Shown here one piece after another: positions 33,857 to 43,914 of a stretch of DNA of 64,000 bases. The notes under the pieces are model-generated. The model ran no database searches, was not told the DNA's origin, and saw only the letters and a program-made list of their open reading frames with translations. The position numbers and the translations under genes were made by a program. The number at the start of each line of letters is the position of its first letter. The first letter of the stretch is position 1. The DNA comes from Codonopsis lanceolata (taxonomy: Eukaryota; Streptophyta; Magnoliopsida; Asterales; Campanulaceae): contig CM028382.1 in assembly GCA_013146195.2 (NCBI GenBank), positions 57,897,027-57,961,026 on the forward strand, in the 5' to 3' direction.

Positions 33857-36568
33857 CAAATATTGTAGTTCTGTTAAAGAATGTCTACTCATGACGAAGA
33901 AAAGCCTGGGGGCATCTCATAAAAGTAAAAAGTTTCGCTGGAAGAGTGATATCTACCATAATGGGACCTTTATTTGTTGCTTTGGCAATTAGTATTTTAT
34001 TGATGGGAGGCTTAGAGAATATTTCTTAAATCTTAAATTAGGAATTTGACTGCATGCCAAGTCACTGCTGAAGTGGAAATTAGCTCTCAGGATCTTCCCA
34101 AGGATTATGGGATCCATGCTTCTCTTTTCTGAACTTTTAATTTTTTCTGTTTAACGTGATTAAGCTAGTTTTACTGGAATATGCACAGGTCCTGAGCAAT
34201 CTCTTCTAAGCTTTGCTTCATGACAATAGTTTTAATGGAGCTAAGTTCCAACGATAAACTGCCTATATTCTGAAGTTTGTTGGCTTAGACATCTTTGTTG
34301 ACTTTTCATTTTTGAACTTTTTAGAGAATGTTCATATGTGTATTCAAAGTTCAAAATAATGAATACAATTATATTCTAACTGTAAAGAGTGAGAATAGAG
34401 AGTGCCTTCGTAATATCTTCAAATGTTCTAATGAGTGTTATGCTGTTGGGATTTTAGTCGATTCGCAGTCAACTATGGAGGAAACTATTTTGGTTGGCGA
34501 TGACCTAATGATGGGACCACCATCACCAGTCATTCCTCCAGAAATCGCCTCTTATGTGCTTGAAGGTGTTAATTTGTGTGATGGGATTTTGAGGAATCTC
34601 TTTCTGTGTAAGTTTTCCCCTCCCCCTTTCCTTTTTTAACTTCCTTGTTGAGTATTGGTCTTGGTTTCTTGACACTTGCTTTTGGAATGTTATGTTATAG
34701 GTTTGCAAATCAACGATATTGAGCCCTTTTGTCAAGACGAGATTGCTTTATATCGCCAGTGTGCAGAGAAAAGGGTAATTTATTTTGAACATTGACTTTG
34801 GCTTTTCTTGTAGTCTTCCATGCAAGTATATTGTAGGTGGTTATCCGTTTCCTAATGCAAGGATGGATGCATTTCAAGGACAAGGAACTAAGACAACGGC
34901 TTCAAGATAGTGAGCGTAAATTAGGATTATCAATGCCCTTGGACAAAGCAAAAGAAAGAGCTTCTCAGCTAGAGGCAGAAGCCACATCGTTGGAGAGGTA
35001 CGTTCAACCCTCACATGAACATGTCAAAATAGATTGCAATGTAATGTTAAAGTTGATAATGTTATCTATCTTTGCTGCGTCTCAGATCAGATGACTCGTG
35101 GACTTTATTTCATATATGATGCCTGGATAGTTTGCATAAAAGTAAATCGATTATGCACTGAAAAAATACAATAATACAACTCAATATCTGCCAACTATAA
35201 TGCGAATGCAACAAGAGCAGTCTCCAACAGTATTTAGGCAGGCCGTGAAAAGAGTACTGCAATTGCTTTCAATTAACGAATGAAAAATGTGGATAGCCCA
35301 GTGATGGATGAAATAAACCACTCCCCTCCGTCCCCTCTCTTGAGTGAGTAGACGTCCCCCGTGCTGATTTCACTGGACTTGCATCTGTTTTAATTTTCTG
35401 AGATTAATTTCAATACAAGGTGTATAATTGCATAAACTTTTGCGTGATTGTTTTCTTAAAACTTAAAAGTAATCTCACTTATGCACTGTAACATAGAATT
35501 CATGCAACTCAGTATCTGCCTACTGTATTGCAAAGGCAAGAAGAGCAGCTTCCAACAGTATTGAGGTGATGTGTTGGAATAAGAACTGCAATTGATTTAA
35601 ATCAATAATAAAAATTGTAGATGATGTTCCAACACGAAATACTAAAAGACTGATACTACGAGATTAATTTAGTGATACGAATACGATGACCTCTCTCTTT
35701 GTCTTTTATAATCTAGTAAATTACATACAGCCCTTGAAAGTGGTTGCAGTTGGTGTATGGCCCCCCCAACCCAACCTCTTCAACAGTTGGTGTATGGTTA
35801 CATTGACACATAAAGGTTGTGAAGAAAAAAAAAAGTTGTCTTGAAGTTGCTAGATATTGAATCATGCACGTTATTTTGTACATGTTTATCTAGAGTGATT
35901 AAATTAATTCTTTATGAAGCTATTTCTTCATTTGTTATTGGTCCTGCATTGTAGGCGCTTGATCCTGGCAAGTGGAGTTGAAGGCATGGAAGGATTTCGC
36001 CAGAGATGGAGTTTGCATGGCCGCCTTACTGATACCAAGTAACGTTCATACATATCCTTACATTTTCATGGAGCAGGCAGGGAAGACATATTCACTGGCT
36101 CTTCTAATCTTCCAGGTGGCTTACTTTTAGGATATCCAATACATAAATCATAAGTCACTGGTCCAATAAAGTGAAAAGTGGACTTTAGTAATAGGAATGA
36201 TAATTAATAGCAAGGACTAAGGAGGTAAAATCCATTACAAGTACTAAGGTATTTGAAAGTGAGGGGAAAGTGCCTTTTTAGCACATCCTGTTGTAAAACA
36301 CAAATAGTTATACTTTGAAACTATAATTCTTCGTAAGTTTTGGACTCCAAAGACAAATGGGGCAAATTTTAGCAAAAGGGTTGCCTTCAGCGCTTAGCTT
36401 ATTGTTTCACTTAATAGCTTGTCTAGAGGTATCACAGCTGATATCTCTTCTTTTTCCTTGTGTTTATTTTTATTCAGGAAAAGAATTGAGGCCTTGAAGC
36501 ATGGATTGGAGAAGAGGGAAAAGGAGCCCGTTAAAAGTTCAACCTCAAAAAGATGGTTCTTTTGGTGA
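32173..36568 (+). CDS. Twin-CX9C (CHCH-like) protein, 174 aa
   Basis: Six coding exons: 32173-32179, 34458-34607, 34701-34774, 34879-34997, 35955-36038, 36478-36568. All junctions are GT-AG and phases agree, giving 174 codons plus TGA. The first coding exon supplies only ATGGATG, joined to TCGATTCGCAG to read MDVDSQSTMEE. Four cysteines follow at equal spacing: C-DGILRNLFL-C-LQINDIEPF-C-QDEIALYRQ-C, each pair nine residues apart. Then comes a charged, probably helical region (DKELRQRLQDSERKLGL; RASQLEAEATSLERR) and GMEGFRQRWSLHGRLTDTKKR. It ends KRWFFW. Twin CX9C pairs are typical of small proteins oxidised in the mitochondrial intermembrane space; that location is inferred. I do not recognise a named gene. 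A start at the second Met (34482) is the alternative. Confidence 0.85.
33150..33238 (-). repeat. tRNA-like short repeat (SINE-like), member 3, in the first intron of the twin-CX9C gene
   Basis: Minus strand: ATAAGGGTGGCCCAGTGGTA (box A-like), GGGGCAACATAGAGTGTGAG, then GAGTTCAATCCC (box B-like). It aligns with members at 9970 and 10563 but lacks their inverted ends. The rest of the 2.3-kb intron shows only a (GA)n tract. Confidence 0.5.
33824..33853. repeat. (GA)n microsatellite in intron
   Basis: Fifteen GA dinucleotides within the first coding intron of the twin-CX9C gene. Confidence 0.9.
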
Positions 36569-37343
36569 AAGTATGCTCTGCTTTCATGACTCGCTTTGGT
36601 AAGTTGGAAATAGTGCGTGGGAGTTAATGGCCATCTTGTTGACTGTCTTCAGTAGGAGTCCATTGTTCCTTTTTCCTAGTGAACCATCAGTTAGCACCAT
36701 GGAGGTTGCGGTAAAGTTGTATTTATGATTCTATAAAGTAGAAAGGAAACACTTGAACATTGAGGAATGTTGGCAAATTGCCTGCCTGAGTTAGTAAAAC
36801 ATTTTCTATTGAGTTATAATATGCGACCGGTTAAAACGGGTCTCCCTGTTCTAACCTAGTTTCCCAAAAAAAAAATTCACACATTTAAAGAGTAACTAGC
36901 GGGCAAAAACATATAACGGGTTTGACCCGATCTAACCCGTCATGACCCATTAATATTTTTGGTTTGATACGGATTACCCATTTCAACCAAAAAATGTCGA
37001 CGGTTGTATCAGATAATTTTCAAGCCGGATCAGATAGATTGATGGTTTCGAGTTATAATTGTTAGGCCTAGCTACATTACAATTTATAAGAGAGTGGACG
37101 GCTTCTTTTGGCCCGTGCAAAAGCCATCAAGCCTCGGGTCATCCATCCAAGTGTTGAACAATAGGGAGTTCGTTAAGGATGGATTACCTTGCTTTCTTGT
37201 TTTTGGGCCACGAGGTCCACATGCTACTTATCTATGATGTGTAGTGCTTTGAATCGCATTCCCATAGAAGAGTAGGAAAGACTCACCGAAAATATTCAAT
37301 CATTCTAAAGCACTATGTGGCATGCCTCTTCCTATGTGTACAC

Positions 37344-37456
37344 TAGGGTTGGTAATTAGGTATTAATGGATGATTATGGGTTAGGCCATTATCCATTAGG
37401 TCAATAGATAATGGTCTAACTCAAACCTATTCATTAACACCCAATTGTTACCTCTA
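37344..37456. mobile_element. Small hAT-type MITE, 113 bp
   Basis: Starts TAGGGTTGGTAATTAGG, ends CCAATTGTTACCTCTA, and is nearly palindromic throughout. Flanks GTGTACAC and ATGTACAC match at 7 of 8 bases. The region 36569-37343 holds no gene. Confidence 0.65.
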
Positions 37457-37889
37457 ATGTACACACAATAGTACTAAAGAGGCTTAGAAAGTGAGATCCA
37501 TTTGGCTCCAATTTTTAACACTTTAACATTATAGTTTGCCGCTATTGATCGTGTGTGGTGTATCACGAACGCGTGCCATGTGGTGCTTTGAGACCATTGA
37601 AATTTTTTGGACGGAATCGAGATATTACTTGTAGAGAGTTTTATAGATCTTAAGCGTGTGAATAACCATTATGAAACCATTAGAAACAGTAGTGTAATGA
37701 TCGGTGTCGAGTGTGCCTCTCAGATCCGTTTAAATAGTTCACGTTTAAAAGTAAAACATTTATTAGTAAAACATTCCAAGTTGAGAGAATTAATATTTTT
37801 TGTAAAATGAATGGAGCACATAACATCAAATTATTCAAATCTAGTTTTCATGAAAGAACGAAATACATTCTCTCATGCTCATGTTTGAG

Positions 37890-39616
37890 TCTAGAGGTGA
37901 CAATTTTTGCACGCGTCCATTTGTCCACCTAAACCACCCAAATACCCAATAAATAATGAGCATGGGTATACCCAAAATTTAAAGTGGATTCAAATTGGCA
38001 TGTCCATTTGAGGTCATTAATTATGATAGGCTAAATAGACACTCACTTGGGATCCACGTTAAAACTTATTCTCTTGCTTTTCTAAATTCGCTCCGGTTTT
38101 TGCTCTCTCCGATCTCTCCATTCGCCTCTTGGATATTCAACCACATCCACCATTCTCTCCATCTCACTCGTCCATGTTACTCCATTATCGAAAAGAATGC
38201 ATTGAAAAGTCAACTTGAGCTACTTTGGTCTGTGCTCAGCGATCCTTTATTTAATTTGATTACGTAAATAAAAAAGTGAGTGCTTTCTTTTGGAAGAAGA
38301 AAATGAAATACAAGCAACCGACAAGTCGGCTCGAAAAGAGCAGATTTTCTAAAAATTACATGCTATGAAGGATACATTTTCTATTTTTCTTATCGATCAA
38401 GGTCTCTCTCTCCCCACCCTTCCCGATTTCTTTGTTTTTCTTTCTTTTTCACAGAAAAGAAGAATTTGCAAGGGTCTACATTTAGCTCATTCGAGATCAG
38501 ACACCTTCTAGTTGCTGCCAACATCAACCCCACCGGAGAGTATTACAGGGATAGCCTGCTCTCTTTTGGCTAAGCCTACAAATCGAATGGTAAATGAGCA
38601 TGGTTTGTCCTGGACAAGTTAGTTGTTCCTCAAAAGAAAATTATGATGTCGTAAAGACAATATTAAAAATCAAACCACAAAATTAGGAGATTGAATTGGG
38701 GCTTACAACAACAAATATACATAATGGGCACAAGAGATTAGGGTTAGCAAAAGTCCTGTTTTTTTCGACCCGATCCTGCCCGACATTTCCGGATCCCATC
38801 TTTGTCGAGATTTTTTCATCCCGACTTATTTCGGGACGCTATTTGGAATAATTATCAATCTCGTTAGGATTCCCGAATCTTGACTATTTTTTTAATCTTC
38901 ATTTATTTATTTATTTATTTATTTTAATAAATATTGTGAGTGTTAAACAATGTCTATGTTGTGTTTGCTAAAATTACTTAATAATGTTTGTTAAATTTAT
39001 TTTCACAATGTTGTGGTTTTTTTTGTCTATCACGTTTCTACACTTAATGTAGTTGTTCTCCTGCTGCGAGTGAGGGGTGCATTTTGTTCATAATGACAAA
39101 TTCTACAATACCCACCATTAGGTAAATATACAGTCTGAAATATTAATCATGATGGAGACATTTTAAAAATATTTTAGTGTCAGAAAATATTGTTCATAAA
39201 TATTATAGTCGGGATTATGAGATTTTTATCTCTCGAACTGTCGGGATCCCGATTCGTCGGGTCCCGATACTTATTAGGAACGGGACCGGGAAGGAAATTG
39301 AAATTTCTAATTCTATTGGGACGGGATCGTGATGAGGGGTATTGGAACGAGTCCCATCTCAATTCCACCCCTACAAGAGATGAGCAAAAATACAACAAAA
39401 AATATAGATTTATTTTTATTTTTTGGTGGAATTAATGTTTTTGCAATTTTTAAATATTTTTTGTAATTATTATATTTATTTGATAATTTTGTATTAGTGA
39501 GTAGATGAGCGCCCATACTCATTCATTGCCCGCCCATATATGCTCATACTATTAAATGAACACTTACTGCTCGCCAATAGCCATTACCCATATGGGCCGC
39601 CCGTTTGCCACCTTTA
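37890..39616. mobile_element. hAT-type element, 1727 bp, containing a second one
   Basis: Left end TAGAGGTGACAATTTTTGC; right end, reversed, TAAAGGTGGCAAACGGGCG. Flanks TGTTTGAG and TGTTTGAC match at 7 of 8 bases. The 90-codon frame at 37995-38267 is not recognisable. The assignment rests on the ends alone. Confidence 0.45.
38739..39373. mobile_element. hAT-type element, 635 bp, perfect 8-bp target duplication, nested
   Basis: Left end TAGGGTTAGCAAAAGTC; right end, reversed, TAGGGGTGGAATTGAG. CAAGAGAT lies on both sides (38731-38738 and 39374-39381). The interior holds GGATCCCGA-type repeats and a (TTTA)n tract near 38902. No coding sequence. Confidence 0.75.
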
Positions 39617-40078
39617 TGTTTGACCTAAAGATTGTGTAGCTAATATCTTCAAAAATGCTATGAACAGACCCATAATTAGTCATACTAGTTATTAAGCATG
39701 TGCTCTACACGAGTGCAATATAAATTAAAGATCATTACCTATTTCTATTGATTCGAATAATTCATCATACATTCATGAATCATGTATATAAAATATAAAT
39801 TATACTTAAAAAAGTAATAGATGTAAACAAATAAAACAAACAAATTCACATATAAAGTAGAAATCATGCTTTCGTTGTTGTGAGCGGCAGCGGCTAAGCT
39901 CTATCTTTGGGGTTATAGCTCGGTTTTGATCATATTGGAGTTTTGTCCACGGAGAAAATATTGAAATAAATTTACGATATTATTTTATAGAAGTTACGAT
40001 TAACATTATTTATAAATAGATATTGGTTATAAAAATCTTTAGATAAAAGAATTTTTTTTGTTAATCACCAAAAATTAT

Positions 40079-40880
40079 TTATCTAAATACTTTTTAAACA
40101 AATATCAATTCTCAACAAATGTTTGTTACATCACTTTTATTGGTAATTATAGTCAAGATGCATCTTAGTAAAAAATAGTGGTGTTAGTGAAAGAAATTGT
40201 GCAACTTGATGCACGAATTTCTTTACGTGTCATTTGTTTGTTGGCAAAGGTAATAATAAGATAAGTCTTTTATTTTCAAACTTTTAAAAAATATCATTTT
40301 TCAAGTCAATGTGAAATGTATATCTTCTATCGGTCAAGTCACTTATCTATGAAAAATAAAAATTTATAATTATTTGTAACCAAGAAGGAATAAATCATTT
40401 TTATTGGTAAGATTTTACGTAAGGACTTGTAAAGTTAACATCAACTTAAGTTAACATCAACTTTTAACAATTGTGAACATATATTTTCTTGTTAGTTTAG
40501 TAGAAGTCATTTATCTAAATACTTTTTAAACAAATATCAATTTTCAACCTGTTTGATATATAACTTTTATTGACAATTATAGTATAGATGCATCTTAGTG
40601 AAAAATTAATGTTGTTAGTGAAAGAAATTGTGCAACTTGATACACAAATTTCTTTACGTATCATTTGTTTGTTGGCAGAGGTAATTTTGCAAATGTGTTT
40701 TTACTTGGTCAAAGCATTGAAATGATTTTTTTTATATACAAATTGAGTTTTATATGAATAAAATATCAATGCTTAAAGTATAATACTTGTTCAAAAATTA
40801 GTATTTTTAGGAAAAGAAATTGTGTAAATTGAGGCACAAATTTCTTTACGTGTCATTTGTTTGTTAGCAAAAGTAATTGT
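40079..40880. repeat. Three dispersed direct repeats, each with an internal hairpin
   Basis: Units at about 40179-40250, 40612-40686 and 40799-40875 share AAAGAAATTGTG..CTTGA.GCAC and TTTCTTTACGTGTCATTTGT. Inside each, AAAGAAATTGTGC pairs with GCACGAATTTCTTT. A shorter word ATTTATCTAAATACTTTTTA occurs at 40077 and 40506. AT-rich and non-coding. The stretch 39625-40078 shows nothing else. Confidence 0.7.
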
Positions 40881-41373
40881 GCAAAAGTGTTCTACTCGGT
40901 AAGAGCATCAAAACGATATATTTATTTGTCCGAATCGAGTTTTGAATAAATAAGATATCAAACATAAAGTATGATATTAGAAGTGAGTCATAAAAGTAAA
41001 GTAATCACTCAATGTCAATATAATAATAACATTATCCCACATTTGTTAAGAAATAATATTGGTAATAAAAATCTTTATACATAAGAAAAGAAAAAAAAAT
41101 AGAAAACTCTATGAAACTTGAATCCAAGTGTTTTGATATCTCATAAATACTCATTCTATTTTAGACAAAAAGTCCATATTTTTATTAACCTATTAATAAT
41201 AAAATAACACTTTTATGTCTTAATTTTTGAAAGAAAACTCTTTAAGTGAAACATCCAAAAATAGAAGGCAAAAACTTGTGTAGGACGGTCTTACGGATCC
41301 TAAATCCGTTAGACGGAGCCCCATTTATAAATTCGTGGGTTAATAACTAAACCTGTTAATATGAACCACAAAT

Positions 41374-41456
41374 GTTGGTTAGATGAGTTGGTAAAGTGCT
41401 GACACTTAACGCTTCAAAGCTCGCTGGACCAGGGTTCGATCCCCTCCAGCAACGAA
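41374..41456 (+). repeat. tRNA-like module in the left arm
   Basis: Box-A-like TTAGATGAGTTGGTAAAG and a strong box B, GGGTTCGATCCCC, lie at tRNA-like spacing. The outer bases do not form a 7-bp acceptor stem and no CCA-proximal structure is convincing, so this is tRNA-derived and not a tRNA gene. The right arm has the same module inverted at about 43300-43372 (GGCTCAATGGATGG... GATCGAATCTCC on the minus strand). Confidence 0.55.
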
Positions 41457-41463
41457 ATTTTTT

Positions 41464-42149
41464 TTTAAATGCTCATTTTCTCTATTTGTTTGGTGCCCCT
41501 CCACTTTTAATGTTTGTTAGCTCCGTTAGCATCAATTGTCTTGGGAAACTTGACAAATCCTAACGGACTTTGACGAAATGCTAAATGACACATTTAAAAC
41601 CAAACGTGACACATTAAAAACACAAAAAGTGATACATTTTAATGTTAAAAGTGACACTATAAATGAAAATGTATTATAATTTTTATTAAAATACAAAGTA
41701 ACACTTTTAAAATTAAAAAGTGACACATTTAATACTAAAAAATGACATTCTTAATACTAAAAAGTGACACATTTAATACCAAAAAGTGACACTCTTAATA
41801 CTCATTTTTAAATGCTCATTTTCTCTATTTGTTTGGTGCCCCTCCACTTTTAATGTTTGTTAGCTCCATTAGCATCAATTGTCTTGGGATACTTGACAGA
41901 TCCTAACGGACTTTGACGAAATGCTAAATGACACATTTAAAACCAAACGTGACACATTAAAAACACAAAAAGTGATACATTTTAATGTTAAAAGTGACAC
42001 TATAAATGAAAATTTATTATAATTTTTATTAAAATACAAAGTAACACTTTTAAAACTAAAAAGTGACACATTTAATACTACAAAGTGACACTCTTAATAC
42101 TAAAAAGTGACACATTTAATACTAAAAAGTGACACTCTTAATACTAAAA
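41464..42149. repeat. 343-bp tandem duplication
   Basis: Two units, 41464-41806 and 41807-42149, each begin near AAATGCTCATTTTCTC and continue with TTTGTTTGGTGCCCCTCC. They differ at few positions. Confidence 0.85.
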
Positions 42150-42940
42150 AGTGACACTATTAATACTAAAAAGTGACACTCTTAATATTAAAAAGTGACT
42201 CTCTTCCTTAAAGAATTTACCGAACCAAAATGAATCATATTGTGTTTCAAGTTCATCTACTACATGCCTAGATCATGCTCGCTCTGTTATGAAGGGAAGG
42301 AGCTAGAAAAAAAATTAAGGGAAGTATTGAAAAGGGCAAGAAAAAGACTACTGATTTTTTCTGATTCCAATCAAGCCAAGGAATTTGGTTCCAAGACTCC
42401 TAATGCTCGGTTATTTTAGACATATTTTCAGTAAATTTTATAAGTTTAAATAAGAAACATATACTTATCTTGAAAAAGTTATGATTTTGTGTTTTTAACG
42501 ATTGACACTTGGGATTATATATTTTTCTATGAATGAGAATATATATTTAAATAGTGTTAAATTGGTTATTGCTGTTGAAATCACTAGCCCAAAAATGACA
42601 CACTTTAGTCCTAAAAGTAACACACTCCAAGCCTAAAAGTGACACTCTAATTGATACAAATTGTATGATTATAAAAATGAGTTATTTTACCAAAAGTGAC
42701 ACATCTAATACCTAAAAGTGACACAATTAATACCTAAAAGTGACACACTAAACGTGACACTTCTGAATAAAAATTTAAAGATGAAAAGTGATTTTTTTTT
42801 GCCAAAAGTGACACACGTAAAACTTAAAAGCGACACATTCTATATTTAAAAGTAACACTCTGATTTAAAGTAACTAAGTAAAACTTAATCAGACCTAAGA
42901 CAATAATTATTCAAAAGTGACACATTTTTGTTCTCAAAGT
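41640..42940. repeat. Array of AAAGTGACAC words
   Basis: The word AAAGTGACAC, usually followed by ATTTAATACTAA or TCTTAATACTAA, recurs dozens of times at irregular spacing. It is densest at 41995-42200. It looks like a decayed short-period array of about 17-18 bp. Confidence 0.8.
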
Positions 42941-42953
42941 GACACACTTGATA

Positions 42954-43291
42954 GTAAATGTAAAAACCTACTATGCAATTTTAGAAATCTTAAATAAATG
43001 ATAAATCGCTAGGACCAACTCATCTAACCGATTATTGTTATTTTTTATAACATATTATTTATTTATTATGATCGCGAATTTCTAAATGGAGGAACTTCTC
43101 ATTAATGAGAATTAAAACTGAAGTAAATGTAAAAACCTACTATGCAATTTTAGAAATCTTAAATAAATGATAAATCGCTAGGACCAACTCATCTAACCGA
43201 TTATTGTTATTTTTTATAACATATTATTTATTTATTATGATCGCGAATTTCTAAATGGAGGAACTTCTCATTAATGAGAATTAAAACTGTA
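42954..43291. repeat. 169-bp tandem duplication carrying a second and third copy of arm sequence
   Basis: Units at 42954-43122 and 43123-43291 are almost identical. Each contains GCGAATTTCTAAATGGAG, also found in the terminal right arm near 43408. On the minus strand each has GGTTAGATGAGTTGGT, also found in the left arm. So the right arm exists in three tandem versions. Confidence 0.8.
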
Positions 43292-43914
43292 GTAAGGTAA
43301 GGAGATTCGATCAGCTGACCTTCAATGACCAGGCTTTCATACGAGAGTTCCATCCATTGAGCCAAAGTTGTTATTATGATTTTTATTAATATGTTTAATT
43401 ATTAACCTGCGAATTTCTAAATGGAGCTCCATCTTACGAATAAGAATCCGTAAAACCGTCTTACAGGAGACCCCCTCAAAATAGAATGGCTAACTATTTG
43501 TATTGGAACTTGGAAGCCATCGTATCGATAGGAAATCTGCAACGTGAAGGGAGGCATATCTATTCGGTCATTAATCATTATATAGCCTCATCGAATAATG
43601 TTATTTCATTCATCATCTAATATACATACAAACACATGATTAAGTAACTTGGCTTGATTAAGTTACTCAATAATGATACATGGTTTACTTTATACAAGAA
43701 GATCATTTACATATTGCTGCTGTTTGAGTTCTGTTCCTCGATGCCGGAAATCACAATTGCTGATTGTGTGTAGTAGAGGTCTTGATCTAATCAAGATCAG
43801 CTATGGTGGAAAGATGCTCGTAACCGTGTCAGTTTTAAGGCATTTTATGATCTTCGGAGGTTTGATCTGCCCTCGTAACTGTCAGGATGGCTGGAATATA
43901 CCTGACCTGAACAG

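Larger units (their letters stand above)
41267..43477. mobile_element. TIR element with 9-bp target duplication, tRNA-like arms and AAAGTGACAC repeats
   Basis: AAAATAGAA flanks both ends (41258-41266, 43478-43486). The arms are inverted and diverged: GTAGGACGGTCTTACGGAT at the left and, reversed, GTAAGACGGTTTTACGGAT at the right. They are similar for about 190 bp. The 9-bp duplication suggests a Mutator-like origin; no transposase is present. The interior is AT-rich and full of the word AAAGTGACAC. Confidence 0.7.

Noticed and set aside
37995..38267. 90-codon frame as a possible gene
   Set aside because: No recognisable domain; it lies inside a hAT-type element and shows no splice or promoter context.
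41374..41456. tRNA gene suggested by a strong box B (GGGTTCGATCCCC)
   Set aside because: No 7-bp acceptor stem or convincing anticodon arm; it lies in the arm of a TIR element with an inverted counterpart.
41640..42220. CRISPR-like array of regular repeats
   Set aside because: The period is short and irregular, with no unique spacers, in an AT-rich plant transposon. It is a decayed simple array.
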